A stretch of 64,000 nt of DNA from Paracidovorax oryzae ATCC 19882 (lineage in GTDB: Bacteria > Pseudomonadota > Gammaproteobacteria > Burkholderiales > Burkholderiaceae_C), in the NCBI RefSeq assembly GCF_000687165.1, contig NZ_JMKU01000005.1, positions 1-64,000 on the forward strand. The letters run 5' to 3'. Under the pieces are notes generated by a model that did no database searches, was not told where the DNA came from, and saw only the letters and a program-made list of their open reading frames with translations. A program made the translations under genes and the position numbers. The number at the start of each line of letters is the position of its first letter. Positions within the stretch are counted from its first letter, which is position 1. Shown here one piece after another: positions 7,760 through 16,650 of this stretch.

Positions 7760-8200
7760 TCAATCCTTGTGGAAGCGCGTGCCCTGGCCGATGGTGCAGC
7801 GGTAAGCCACGGACGGCGTGCGCAGGTCGTAGCCCGGCAGGTTGAACATCCAAGTGGTGAAGTCCACGGACTGGTCGGGGCGCACCTGGTAGCGCATGAA
7901 CTGGACGATGGGCTGGCCGTCGCCCGCCACGGTGAAGTGCGAATCGCTGAAGGAGACGGTGCCGTCCGGCACGATGCGGTAGGCGTCGATGCGGCGGCCG
8001 CCGCGCGTCTGCGAGGGCTTGGCACCGCCCTGGGGCATGCACTGGGAGAGATCGATGGCGACGGAGACGCTCTCGCCCTGGTCCAGCGCCTGCTGGATGG
8101 CGGCGTGGGTGGGCAGGACGTCGCCGGCATGGGCGGCGGCCATCCAGAGGGCGGGCGCGAGCAGCAGGCAGTAGGTGCGGTAGGGCAGCAGTCGGACCAT
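7760..8200 (-). CDS. VirK-family secreted protein
   Basis: The mature part carries the VirK pattern: an N-terminal helix, IDLSQCMP, YRIVPDGTVSFSDSHFTV, FMRYQVRPDQSVDF and a C-terminal YRCTIGQGTRF. VirK proteins are small periplasmic or secreted proteins linked to virulence plasmids in Agrobacterium and found in plant-associated bacteria; the biochemical role is unknown. The ATG at 8200 starts a clear signal peptide (MVRLLPYRTYCLLLAPALWM, then AAAHAG), and AAAGG stands ahead of it. Length is 146 residues. The two Cys residues could form a disulfide. It stands alone, convergent with the LysR gene and divergent from yddG. Confidence 0.8.
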   Translation of the reverse strand: MVRLLPYRTYCLLLAPALWMAAAHAGDVLPTHAAIQQALDQGESVSVAIDLSQCMPQGGAKPSQTRGGRRIDAYRIVPDGTVSFSDSHFTVAGDGQPIVQFMRYQVRPDQSVDFTTWMFNLPGYDLRTPSVAYRCTIGQGTRFHKD

Positions 8201-8483
8201 GGTTGCGAACCTTTCGATGCATGGGTTGGAGGCAAAAGCGTGCCCATGGTAGGCAGCCATCGCGTCCGTGGTACCCCTGCCGCGCAGGGTGGCCACGGTG
8301 CGCGCGCGCAGGTCCGGCGACGGTGGCGATGTGCCCTTTGCACGGGAAAACCCTTATCCCACAAGGCCTGCGCGCCGATCGGCGCCGGCCGCAGGGACCT
8401 GCCGGACGGCTCGGCATTCAGGAACTTCATCCACTGCATTAGCTTTCAGCGGGATGCCAGCCAGGCGCTTCGATAATCCGGTG

Positions 8484-9395
8484 ATGGAAAAAAGACACCG
8501 CGCCACCGGCATCGGGCTGGTCGCCATCCTTCTGTGGGCGTCGATCGTGGGCCTGATCCGCGGCGTGAGCGAGGGCCTGGGCGCGGTGGGCGGCGCGGCG
8601 ATGATCTACAGCGCCGCAGCCGCCCTGCTGTGGGCGACGGTGGGTTTCACGCCGCTGCGCGCGTTCCCGCGCCGCTACCTCGCGTGGGGCAGCGTGCTGT
8701 TCGTGGGCTACGAGCTGTGCCTGTCGCTGTCCATCGGCCATGCGCGCAGCCGCCAGCAGGCGATCGAGGTGGGCATGGTGAACTACCTGTGGCCGACCTT
8801 CACCATGCTGGCCGCGATCGCCTTCAACGGCCAGCGCGCCAGCTGGCTGGTGGTGCCGGGGCTGGCCGTGTCGCTGGCGGGCATCTGCACGGTGCTGGGC
8901 GGCGGCAACGGCGTGAGCCTGGCCGGCATGGCCGCCAACATCCAGGACAACCCGCTGAGCTACGGCCTGGCCTTCACCGGGGCCGTGGCCTGGGCCGCGT
9001 ACTGCACGGTGACGGCACGCCTGGCCCGCGGCACGAACGGGATCACGCTGTTCTTCCTGCTCACCGCGCTGGTGCTGTGGGCCCGGTACCTGGCCGGCGG
9101 CGCACCCGCGATGCAATGGAGCGTGCCCACGGCGGTGCAGCTGGCGTTCGCGGCGGCGGCGATGGGTTTCGGCTACGCGGCGTGGAACGTCGGCATCCTG
9201 CACGGCAATGTCACGGTGCTGGCCGGGGCGTCGTATTTCACGCCGGTGCTGTCGGCGGCGCTGGCCGCGCTGCTGCTGCGCGTGCCGCTGTCGGCGGCCT
9301 TCTGGGCGGGGGCGTGCATGGTGTGCGGCGGCGCGGTGCTGTGCTGGCTCGCCACCCGCGGCCGGCCGCGTGCGCCCGGCCCCGAGGCCTGCTGA
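8484..9395 (+). CDS. yddG: Aromatic amino acid exporter YddG (DMT superfamily)
   Basis: The 303-residue protein matches E. coli YddG along its length as I recall it: GLIRGVSEGLG near the N-terminus, RQQAIEVGMVNYLWP in the middle and AAWNVGILHGNVTV before the last helices. About ten membrane helices are visible, made of two EamA repeats. YddG exports aromatic amino acids and related compounds across the inner membrane. I start at the ATG at 8484; a GTG one codon earlier exists. No neighbour shares its pathway, and the gene appears to be a single transcription unit. Confidence 0.9.
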   Translation: MEKRHRATGIGLVAILLWASIVGLIRGVSEGLGAVGGAAMIYSAAAALLWATVGFTPLRAFPRRYLAWGSVLFVGYELCLSLSIGHARSRQQAIEVGMVNYLWPTFTMLAAIAFNGQRASWLVVPGLAVSLAGICTVLGGGNGVSLAGMAANIQDNPLSYGLAFTGAVAWAAYCTVTARLARGTNGITLFFLLTALVLWARYLAGGAPAMQWSVPTAVQLAFAAAAMGFGYAAWNVGILHGNVTVLAGASYFTPVLSAALAALLLRVPLSAAFWAGACMVCGGAVLCWLATRGRPRAPGPEAC

Positions 9396-9433
9396 CGGCC
9401 GGCGCGCGCGGCACAGGGCGGAAGGCGGAGCGA

Positions 9434-10507
9434 TCAGTCCATGGTCAGGTGCGCGTTCTTCACCACCTGCGCCATGCGCGCGGCCTCGCTGCGGAAGAAG
9501 GCTGCGGCCTGCCCGGGCGGGGTGAGCTTGATCTCGTAGCCCTGGGCGACGAGCGCGTCGCGCGCCGCGGGCATGTCCATCGCGGCCTGGAAGCCGCCGT
9601 AGAGGCGCGCGATTTCCGCCTTCGGCAGGCCGGCCGGCCCCACGGGCGCGATCCAGCCGTCGAGCTCGAAACCCGGCAGGCCCTGCTCGGCAATGGTGGG
9701 CACGCCCGGCAGCGTGGGCACGCGCGCCGCGGTGGTCACGCCCAGCGCCCGCAGCGCGCCCGACTGGATGTGGGGCGCGGCGGGAGCAGCCGCCACCACG
9801 GCCAGCTGCACCTGGCCGCCGAGCACGTCGTTCATCAGCGGCCCCATGCCTTTGTACGGGATGTGCTTGATGTCCAGCCCGGCCCGGTCCACGAACATGG
9901 CCGCGCCCAGGTGCAGGATGGTGCCGTTGCCGGAGGAGCCGTAGTTCAGCACGCCGGGCCTCGCCTTCGCATAGGCGATCAGCTCGCGCACGTTGGCGGC
10001 CGGCAGGGCCGGGTTGGCGACGAGCACGAAGGGGGTCGCGCCCAGGATGGTGATGGGCGTGATGTCGGCCAGCGAGTCGAACGGGATGTTCCGGTACACG
10101 CTGGGGTTCACCACGTGGTTGTTGGAGACCACGCCGATGACCGATCCGTCTTTCGGCGCGCGCACGATCTGCGCGGTGCCGGTGATGCCGCCCGCTCCGG
10201 GCAGGTTCTCGATCACCACCGGCTGGCCGAGCGCCTTCGCGAGGCTGGCGCTGATGGCGCGGATGGCGCCGTCGGCCCCGGAGCCGGCCGAGAGCGGCAG
10301 GATGACGCGCAGCGGCCGGTCCGGGTGGCCCTGCGCGCGTGCGGGGCGCAGGCCGGTCCAGGCCGCAGCCAGGGCAGCGGCGCCCCAGGCAGCCGCCGTG
10401 CGGCGGGTCAACCCGCCAGCAGGTCCGGCGGGGCCGGCAGGCACCGCAGGCGCGGCATCGGGGCGGCTGCGGCCGGGGGCCGCCTTCGGAAGTTCAGGGT
10501 TCGGCAT
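9434..10507 (-). CDS. Bug-family (TctC-like) periplasmic solute-binding protein
   Basis: The 357-residue protein has an unusually long, Pro/Ala-rich leader of about 30 residues before a twin-Arg-like LTRRTAAAWGAAALAAAW segment ending in ARA; it may be a Tat or a long Sec signal. The Bug domain follows with RPLRVILPLSAGSG, VIENLPGAGG and the late HIPYKGMGP motif. It should bind a carboxylate for the acyl-CoA enzymes encoded just upstream (CoA-transferase and HMG-CoA-lyase type). GGAGA precedes the ATG at 10507. It is the last gene of that minus-strand set, 80 bp after the CoA-transferase. Confidence 0.88.
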   Translation of the reverse strand: MPNPELPKAAPGRSRPDAAPAVPAGPAGPAGGLTRRTAAAWGAAALAAAWTGLRPARAQGHPDRPLRVILPLSAGSGADGAIRAISASLAKALGQPVVIENLPGAGGITGTAQIVRAPKDGSVIGVVSNNHVVNPSVYRNIPFDSLADITPITILGATPFVLVANPALPAANVRELIAYAKARPGVLNYGSSGNGTILHLGAAMFVDRAGLDIKHIPYKGMGPLMNDVLGGQVQLAVVAAAPAAPHIQSGALRALGVTTAARVPTLPGVPTIAEQGLPGFELDGWIAPVGPAGLPKAEIARLYGGFQAAMDMPAARDALVAQGYEIKLTPPGQAAAFFRSEAARMAQVVKNAHLTMD

Positions 10508-10587
10508 GCGCGTGTCTCCATCGTTGTGGTGGGGCCGCGCGGACTGGCGCCGCGCTCGTCGAGGCCCCGGGGAATTCGGTCGGCCGG

Positions 10588-11811
10588 TCAGGCCACGGAA
10601 CAGGCCTCGAGCAGCGCGTCGATGGCGCCGGGTGCGTAGCCCAGCCCTTCGAGCAGTTCGCGCGTGTGTTCGCCCAGGCGCGGTGGATCGGCGCGCACGG
10701 GCAGGCGTTCGCCGCCCATGCGCAGCGGCAGGAGCGTGACGCGCGCGCGCTCGCCAGCGTGCTCGCCGTCGGGCAGCGTGACGTCGGCCAGGCCGCCGGT
10801 GGCGTTCAGGTGGGGATCGTCGAAGAGCTGCTCCGGCCGCAGGATGGGTGCGAACGGCAGGCCGTGGCGCTCGAAGACGGCGGCGAGCGCGTCGGCCGTG
10901 TGCTCCGCGAGGCGCCGCCGCAGCTCCGGCAGCAGCGTGCCCCGGGCCCGCACGCGGTCGTTGTTGGTGGCCAGGGCCGGGTCGGCTTTCAGGTCGGCGT
11001 AGCCCATGGCATCGCAGAAGGTCTGCCACTGCGCGTCGCTCACCGCCGCCAGGAAGATCTGGCCGCCGTCCTTCACGCTGAACACGTCGTACACGGCCCA
11101 GGAGGAGATGCGGTCCGGCATGGGCGCAGCGGGCTGGCCGGTCACGGCGTACTGCATCATGTGCTGGCCTACCAGGAACACGTTGTTCTCGAACAGCGCG
11201 GAGTCCACTTCCTGGCCGCGGCCGGTGCGCGCGCGCTGCATCAGCGCCGCCATGGCGCCGATGGCGCCGAACATGCCGCCCATGATGTCGTTCACGCTGG
11301 TGCCCGCGCGCAGCGGGTCGCCGGGGCGGCCCGTCATGTAGGCGAGGCCGCCCATCATCTGCACCACTTCGTCGAGCGCCGTGCGGTGCTCGTAGGGCCC
11401 GGGCAGGAAGCCCGTGTGGTTCACGTACACCAGCCCTTCGTTCAGGCGCGAGAGGGCCGCATAGTCGAGGCCGTATTTGGCCATCACGCCGGGCTTGAAG
11501 TTCTGCGCCACCACGTCGGCGGAGGACGCGAGCCGGATCGCCACCCCCAGCCCCTCGGCGCTGCGCAGGTCGATCGCGATGCTCTTCTTGTTGCGGTTGA
11601 ACATCGGGAAGAAGCCCGCGCCCGCGCCCAGCAGGTGGCGCGTGCGGTCGCCGTCCACGGGCTCGACCTTGATGACCTCGGCGCCGAGGTCGGCCAGCAC
11701 CATGCCGCAGGTCGGCCCCATGACCATGTGGGTGAACTCCACCACGCGCAGGCCCGCCAGCGGCAGGGTGGATTGCGGGGAAGGGGCCGGGGAAGCAGTC
11801 AGGGAAGTCAT
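10588..11811 (-). CDS. CaiB/BaiF-family (class III) CoA-transferase
   Basis: This 407-residue protein has the class III CoA-transferase landmarks: LRVVEFTHMVMGPTCGMVLADLGAEVIKVE at the N-terminus (typical first 30 residues, here in outline), the NRNKKSIAIDL stretch, and the DIMGGMFGAIGAM region. The catalytic Asp is expected in the middle region around HRTALDEVVQMMGG. It moves CoA between acids, activating the compound brought in by the neighbouring Bug protein so that the lyase gene product can cleave it. The ATG at 11811 was preferred over an upstream in-frame start because family homology begins just after it. Confidence 0.9.
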   Translation of the reverse strand: MTSLTASPAPSPQSTLPLAGLRVVEFTHMVMGPTCGMVLADLGAEVIKVEPVDGDRTRHLLGAGAGFFPMFNRNKKSIAIDLRSAEGLGVAIRLASSADVVAQNFKPGVMAKYGLDYAALSRLNEGLVYVNHTGFLPGPYEHRTALDEVVQMMGGLAYMTGRPGDPLRAGTSVNDIMGGMFGAIGAMAALMQRARTGRGQEVDSALFENNVFLVGQHMMQYAVTGQPAAPMPDRISSWAVYDVFSVKDGGQIFLAAVSDAQWQTFCDAMGYADLKADPALATNNDRVRARGTLLPELRRRLAEHTADALAAVFERHGLPFAPILRPEQLFDDPHLNATGGLADVTLPDGEHAGERARVTLLPLRMGGERLPVRADPPRLGEHTRELLEGLGYAPGAIDALLEACSVA

Positions 11812-11916
11812 GGACAGCGGAAATGAAGGATCGGACGGAAGAAAGGACCAGCGGCAGGCAACGGGGCACCGCGCGAAGGCGCAGCCAGGCACGCAGCAGG
11901 TGCGTGCCGGCCCGCT

Positions 11917-12894
11917 TCAGGCGGGCACCGGCTCGGGCCGCGCCACGAGGCCGCCCCGCGGCAGGCCGGCGCGCCAGAGTGTCCCATGCAGGGTCTCGCC
12001 CGCCAGCCACTCCGGCACGCGCCCGCGCAGGGCCAGCAGGGCCGGCAGGTCCAGGCCGGTGGCGATGCCCATGCGCTCCAGCATGAAGGCGAGGTCTTCC
12101 GTGGCCACGTTGCCGCTGGCGCCGGGCGCATGCGGGCAGCCGCCGATGCCGGCCAGGCTCGCGTCGAACCGCGTGACGCCCACCTGCCAGGCCGCGCAGG
12201 CATTGGCCAGGCCCATGCCGCGGGTGTCGTGGAAGTGCGCGCAGGCGAGGCGGTCGCCCACCCGGTCGCGGGCCTTGCCGAAGAGCCGGGCGACCGAGAC
12301 CGGATCCGCATAGCCCACGGTGTCGGCCAGGCTCACGCGGTCGGCTCCGGCGTCCAGCAGCGCCTGCAGGAGGCGCAGCACCTCGGCTTCGTCCACGTTC
12401 CCCTGCAGCGTGCAGCCGAAGGCCGTGCCCACGCCGCCCTCGATGAGGGTGCGGCTGCCGGAGGCATCGCGTGCCGCGCGGATGCGCGCCACCTCGGCCA
12501 CGGCCTCGTCGGGCGTCTTGCGCAGGTTGGCCAGGCTGTGCGCATGGCTCGCCGAGAGCGGCACCACCATCAGGTGCGCGCCGCATTCGAGCGCGCGTTC
12601 GGCGCCCTTCAGGTTGGGCACCAGCACCGAGGCCACCAGCCCCGGCAGCGTCCGGGCGAACGCCAGCACCTCGGCCGTGTCCGCCAGTTGCGGCAGCAGG
12701 CGCGCGGGCACGAAGGAGCCCACCTCGATCTCCCGCTGCCCGGCAGCGTGGGCCGCGGCGACCCAGGCGATCTTGCGCTCCGTGGGGAGGATGGCGGCGA
12801 TGCTCTGCAGGCCGTCGCGCAGGCCGACCTCGCGCACCTGTGCGCGCGGCGCGGGGTCGCGCGCCGTGGCGGATGCGTCGGTGGATGGGGTCAT
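11917..12894 (-). CDS. Hydroxymethylglutaryl-CoA lyase family enzyme
   Basis: The 325-residue TIM-barrel protein shows the HMG-CoA lyase signature REVGLRDGLQ near residue 21, the metal site region HFHDTRGMGLAN, and the catalytic-Cys loop GIGGCPHAPGASGN. The family splits 3-hydroxy-3-methylglutaryl-CoA or related citramalyl-type thioesters to acetyl-CoA plus a keto acid. Together with the CoA-transferase and the Bug protein it suggests a route: uptake of a branched C5-C6 dicarboxylate, CoA activation, cleavage. It is the first gene of the minus-strand set and faces the LysR gene at 13010. The exact substrate is an inference. Confidence 0.9.
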   Translation of the reverse strand: MTPSTDASATARDPAPRAQVREVGLRDGLQSIAAILPTERKIAWVAAAHAAGQREIEVGSFVPARLLPQLADTAEVLAFARTLPGLVASVLVPNLKGAERALECGAHLMVVPLSASHAHSLANLRKTPDEAVAEVARIRAARDASGSRTLIEGGVGTAFGCTLQGNVDEAEVLRLLQALLDAGADRVSLADTVGYADPVSVARLFGKARDRVGDRLACAHFHDTRGMGLANACAAWQVGVTRFDASLAGIGGCPHAPGASGNVATEDLAFMLERMGIATGLDLPALLALRGRVPEWLAGETLHGTLWRAGLPRGGLVARPEPVPA

Positions 12895-12969
12895 GGATGT
12901 CTCCTCGTTCCGGGCCGTCGGCGGCCGTGTGTCCTATTCTAGAAATTCCCGCACACTCCATGATCTCAA

Positions 12970-12994
12970 TTTGGGAAGCCCAGAATTTCCCAAA
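12970..12994. promoter_or_regulatory. Inverted-repeat operator in the lyase/LysR divergent promoter
   Basis: TTTGGGAA and its exact complement TTCCCAAA are separated by nine bases and end 15 bp before the LysR ATG. LysR-type proteins bind such dyads between the regulator and the divergent target operon, so this is the likely autoregulatory site of the gene at 13010. Confidence 0.65.
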
Positions 12995-13009
12995 AGGAAC
13001 ATCTCAACC

Positions 13010-13948
13010 ATGCGCTCCCTCGATCTCCAGACCCTGCGGCTGTTCGTGGCCGTCTGCGAACAACGCAACATCGCGCGCGCGGCGGAGCGCGAATCCATCG
13101 TGGGTTCGGCGGTCAGCAAGCGCCTGGCGCAACTGGAGGACACCCTGGGCACCCGGCTGCTGGTGCGCAGGCGCCACGGCGTGGCCCCGACGCCCGCCGG
13201 GGAGACGCTGCTGGAGCACGCGCGCGAGATGCTGGCCACCGCGGGCCGCATCGAGCGCGACATGGCCGGCTTCGCCACGGGCGTGCGCGGCCACGTGCGC
13301 ATGCTGGTCACGGCCTCGGTCATGGCCGAATCGCTGGCCGACGACGTGGCCGCCTTCCTGCAGGAGCCTGCGCACCGTGACATCCAGGTGAGCATGGAAG
13401 AGCGCGTGAGCCCGGAGGTGGTGCGCGGCGTGCGCGAGGGCAGCGCCTCGCTGGGCATCTGCTGGGACGCGGCCGACCTGCAGGGGCTGCACACCCGCGC
13501 CTACCGCAGCGACCACCTCGCCATCGCGGCCCATGCGTCCCATCCCGTGGCGGCCCTGGAGACCGTGCGCTTCGCCGACGTGCTGGGCTACGAGTTCGTC
13601 AGCATGCCCGCCCTGAGCGCGGTGCAGGTGCTGCTGGCGCGCGCGGCCGCGCTGGAGGGGCGCAGCCTGCTGCACCGGGTGTTCGTGTCCAACTTCGACG
13701 CCGCGCTGCGCGTGGTGCGCGCCAACCTGGCCATCAGCGTGGTGCCGCGCGAGGTGGCGGAGCCGTTCGCCGCCGCCAGCGGCGTGCGCGTGGTGCCGCT
13801 GGCCGACCCCTGGGCCCGCCGGCGCTTCGCCCTGTGCGCCCGGGCGGGCGACGGCCTGCCCGCTGCCGCGGCACTGCTGGCCGATTACCTGGCGCACCGC
13901 GGGGGCGACGGGGGGGCAGCGCGAGTGCAACAGGCGGGTAACACCTGA
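13010..13948 (+). CDS. LysR-family regulator of the CoA-transferase/lyase unit
   Basis: The 312-residue protein starts MRSLDLQTLRLFVAVCEQRN and has a LysR winged helix with the recognition segment SAVSKRLAQLEDTLGTRLLVRR, then a LysR substrate domain. AAAAGGA precedes the ATG. Head-to-head placement with the HMG-CoA-lyase-type gene, with a symmetrical site between them, makes it the likely activator of lyase, CoA-transferase and Bug genes, probably with the imported acid or its CoA ester as inducer. The C-terminal tail after the last helix is Gly/Arg-rich and probably disordered. Confidence 0.9.
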   Translation: MRSLDLQTLRLFVAVCEQRNIARAAERESIVGSAVSKRLAQLEDTLGTRLLVRRRHGVAPTPAGETLLEHAREMLATAGRIERDMAGFATGVRGHVRMLVTASVMAESLADDVAAFLQEPAHRDIQVSMEERVSPEVVRGVREGSASLGICWDAADLQGLHTRAYRSDHLAIAAHASHPVAALETVRFADVLGYEFVSMPALSAVQVLLARAAALEGRSLLHRVFVSNFDAALRVVRANLAISVVPREVAEPFAAASGVRVVPLADPWARRRFALCARAGDGLPAAAALLADYLAHRGGDGGAARVQQAGNT

Positions 13949-14092
13949 GTTATTTGGGCGAGGTGCCTGCCAGACATGAATTTTGAGCTATTAAACTTGT
14001 AGCAAACGAATTTCCAGGCTATATTTTCGCGGTGCCCGGGTGCCCATCCGTCCCGCCAGCCGCGCTCCCCCCTCGCGCAAGGAGAACCCGCC

Positions 14093-14428
14093 ATGAGTTC
14101 CAAGGAAAACGCCGCCATCAACCAGCTTTTCGAGAAGCTCGAATGCCGTTATGCGCTGCGCGTGCTCTGGGCCCTGCGCGACGGCCATCCGCAGACGTTC
14201 CGGCTGCTGCAGGACAGCGTCGGCGGCATCACGCCCAACACCCTCAACACGCGCATCAAGGAATTGCGCGAGGCCGGCCTGCTGGACCACGGCAGCGACG
14301 GCTACACGGTCACCCCCTCGGGCGTGGACCTGCTCAAGCGCCTGAGCGACGTGCAGGCCTTCGCCACCCGCTGGGTCGCCGCCCGTTCCGCCAAGGCCGC
14401 CGCGGCGTCCGCAGCCCCCCGCAGCTGA
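14093..14428 (+). CDS. HxlR-family winged-helix regulator
   Basis: This 111-residue protein is an HxlR-type winged helix: CRYALRVLWALRDG, then ITPNTLNTRIKELREAGLL as recognition helix and the wing GYTVTPSGVDLL. HxlR proteins are small dimeric regulators that often respond to aldehydes or redox stress. AAGGAG precedes the ATG. The C-terminal Ala/Ser tail is low complexity. The gene stands 64 bp ahead of an FKBP isomerase in the same direction and may be co-transcribed. Unlike many HxlR proteins it shows a single Cys, in the ECRYALRV segment, which could be a redox sensor. Confidence 0.88.
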   Translation: MSSKENAAINQLFEKLECRYALRVLWALRDGHPQTFRLLQDSVGGITPNTLNTRIKELREAGLLDHGSDGYTVTPSGVDLLKRLSDVQAFATRWVAARSAKAAAASAAPRS

Positions 14429-14492
14429 CAGGCGGGCAGCGGCCCCCGCGGCCCTTCCCCCTTCCCTTTACCCACCCCAGGAGTTTTTCCCC

Positions 14493-14852
14493 ATGGCATT
14501 CACCACCACCCCGTCCGGCCTGCAGTACGAAGACACCACCGTCGGCGAAGGCACCGAGGCCACCAGCGGCCAGCCGGTGCGCGTGCACTACACCGGCTGG
14601 CTCTACAACGACGGCCAGCAGGGCGCGAAGTTCGACTCCAGCCGCGACCGCAATGCCCCGTTCGAGTTCCACCTCGGCGCCGGCATGGTGATCAAGGGCT
14701 GGGACGAAGGCGTGCAAGGCATGAAGATCGGCGGCCAGCGCACGCTCATCATCCCCGCCGCCCTGGGCTATGGCGCACGCGGCGCGGGCGGCGTGATCCC
14801 CCCGAACGCCACGCTGAAGTTCGACGTGGAGCTGCTCGGCGTCGGCCGCTGA
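14493..14852 (+). CDS. FKBP-type peptidyl-prolyl cis-trans isomerase
   Basis: The 119-residue protein is a single FKBP domain without signal peptide, so it acts in the cytoplasm. The active-site features are VHYTGWLYND, the FDSSRDRNAPFEFHLG stretch, VIKGWDEGVQGMKIGG, and the C-terminal NATLKFDVELLGV. It speeds proline isomerisation in folding proteins. AGGAG lies ahead of the ATG. An inverted repeat CCGTGC...GCACGG just downstream (about 14868-14892) may end the transcript. Family length and motifs are complete. Confidence 0.95.
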   Translation: MAFTTTPSGLQYEDTTVGEGTEATSGQPVRVHYTGWLYNDGQQGAKFDSSRDRNAPFEFHLGAGMVIKGWDEGVQGMKIGGQRTLIIPAALGYGARGAGGVIPPNATLKFDVELLGVGR

Positions 14853-14963
14853 GCCGGCCAGCGGGCGCCGTGCCGCAGATTCCGCAGCACGGCAACCTTT
14901 CCCTGGCCCACGGGTACCCACGACGCGCAGAACGTCCTGCCGCAACCCGTGGAGTCTTGTCCC

Positions 14964-16052
14964 GTGAAAATTTCCCGTCACCTGCTGGCCCTGGCGCCTG
15001 CAGCCGCCCTCTTCCTGGCCGCCTGCGGAGGCGGCAGCAGCCCGACCCCGTCCGTCGCCACCGCGTTCACCGCGCGCACCGTGGTGTCCGACGGCAGCGT
15101 CCCGTCCACGCAGACGGACCCCAACCTCAAGAACGGCTGGGGCATCGCCTTCAATCCGCAGGGCTTCGTGTGGGTGACGGCCACCGCCACCCAGAAATCC
15201 ACGCTCTACGACGGCAACGGCGTGCCGCAATCGCTGGTGGTCACGGTACCGCCCGCGGGCACGGCGCCAGCCAACCCGACCGGCATCGTGTTCAGCGGCG
15301 GCAGCGACTTCCAGGTCACCAAGGGCGGCGTGACCGGCCCGAGCCGCTTCATCTTCTCGAGCGAAGACGGCAGCATCGCCGGCTGGAGCCCCGCCGCCGA
15401 CCTGAACAACGCCATCGTCACCTACAGCGACGGCGCGGGCGGCGCGGTGTACAAGGGCCTGGCGATCGCCGCCAACGGCAATGCCAACTTCCTCTACGCC
15501 ACCGACTTCCGCAACCGCAAGGTGGACGTGTTCGACGGCAGCTTCCGCAAGGTCCGGCTCGCCAGCGACTTCTCCGACCCGCAGCTGCCCGCCGACTACG
15601 CCCCCTACGGCATCCAGGCCATCGGCTCGCGCATCGTGGTGACCTATGCGCGCCAGGACGCCAGCGGCCGCAACGCCGTACACGCCAGCGCCACGGGCGC
15701 GGTGAACCTGTTCAATACCGACGGCACGCTGGCCCAGCGCCTGCTGCAGCCCGGCGCCCCGCTGAACGCGCCCTGGGGCGTGGCCCTGGCGCCCGCGAAC
15801 TTCGGCGGTGCCTCCGGCCAGCTGCTGATCGCCAATGAAGGCGACGGCACCATCGGCGCCTTCGACATGGCCACCGGCGTGACGAAGGGCGTGCTGGCCC
15901 AGGCCGACGGCACCGTGCTGCGCGTGGACGGGCTGCGCGGCATCGCGTTCGGCAACGGGCTGAACCAGCAGCCGCTCAATACGCTGTTCTACATCGCCGG
16001 TCCGAACCAGGGCGCCAACGGCGCCTACGGCCGGGTGGACCCGCAGAACTGA
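14964..16052 (+). CDS. TIGR03118-family beta-propeller lipoprotein
   Basis: I start at the GTG at 14964, which follows GGAG by nine bases; this gives a 362-residue protein with a lipoprotein signal (VKISRHLLALAPAAALFLAA followed by the lipidated Cys of LAAC). The mature part has the TIGR03118 pattern: TDPNLKNGWGIAFNPQGFVWV, repeated GxxxG blades, VYKGLAIAANGNANFLYATDF and a late NAPWGVALAP repeat. This suggests a secreted or surface-anchored beta-propeller. Function of the family is unknown. It stands alone and is convergent with the next minus-strand gene. Confidence 0.88.
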   Translation: MKISRHLLALAPAAALFLAACGGGSSPTPSVATAFTARTVVSDGSVPSTQTDPNLKNGWGIAFNPQGFVWVTATATQKSTLYDGNGVPQSLVVTVPPAGTAPANPTGIVFSGGSDFQVTKGGVTGPSRFIFSSEDGSIAGWSPAADLNNAIVTYSDGAGGAVYKGLAIAANGNANFLYATDFRNRKVDVFDGSFRKVRLASDFSDPQLPADYAPYGIQAIGSRIVVTYARQDASGRNAVHASATGAVNLFNTDGTLAQRLLQPGAPLNAPWGVALAPANFGGASGQLLIANEGDGTIGAFDMATGVTKGVLAQADGTVLRVDGLRGIAFGNGLNQQPLNTLFYIAGPNQGANGAYGRVDPQN

Positions 16053-16054
16053 TT

Positions 16055-16639
16055 TCAGCCGAACAGCGCGTCCTGCAGGCGGCGGTACTTCTCATCGCCG
16101 ACCAGTTCGCGGATCTTCGGGGCCAGCGCGGCGAGCTCCTCGACGTTGCGCGCGCCCTCCACCGCCAGGTTCAGGCGGAAGCCGCGCAGGCCGGCGCCGG
16201 AGGTGAGTTCGGTGGCGACCCGGTAGGCGCCCTGGTAGCGGTCCGCCATCGCGGTGGCGGCCGGGGCGGGCGACGCGTCCGGCCCCGCGGCGGACGGGCC
16301 CTGCCCCATGCCGGCCGGCGCGGCCTGCACGCGCGCCAGGGGACGCCCATCCGGGCTCTCCAGCAGCCCCTGGTCGATCATGGTCTGCACGTCGTCCATG
16401 GTGATGCCCACGGCCGCCGTGGCGGCCAGTACCTGCCCCACGGTGCGCCGGCCGTCGAAGAGGATGAATGCGGATCGCTGGCGCGGCGTGAGGCCGCGAT
16501 GGCGATCCTTGAGAGCCAACTGGCCGGCGGGGGTTTTGACGAGAAGCACGGTGGATCCGGCACGCGGCCGCGAGTGGCGATGTGCGGCGCAGAGTCGCAT
16601 GCGCCCCCGGGTTTGTGAATCCGGGTTTCTTCTGTGCAT
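16055..16639 (-). CDS. Conserved hypothetical protein, regulator-output-like
   Basis: I do not recognise this 194-residue protein. It has an N-terminal segment with a strand VLLVKTPAGQLALKDRHRG and a helix LTPRQRSAFILFDGRRTVGQV, a Pro/Ala-rich linker (about 110-138), and a C-terminal helical module ending in KIRELVGDEKYRRLQDALF. The start is uncertain: the ATG at 16639 gives basic N-terminal residues that look non-structural, and a GTG near 16553 (VLLVKTP) may be the true start. It lies just downstream of, and on the same strand as, the symporter genes, but a functional link is not evident. Confidence 0.6.
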   Translation of the reverse strand: MHRRNPDSQTRGRMRLCAAHRHSRPRAGSTVLLVKTPAGQLALKDRHRGLTPRQRSAFILFDGRRTVGQVLAATAAVGITMDDVQTMIDQGLLESPDGRPLARVQAAPAGMGQGPSAAGPDASPAPAATAMADRYQGAYRVATELTSGAGLRGFRLNLAVEGARNVEELAALAPKIRELVGDEKYRRLQDALFG

Positions 16640-16650
16640 AGGGCGCGCCG

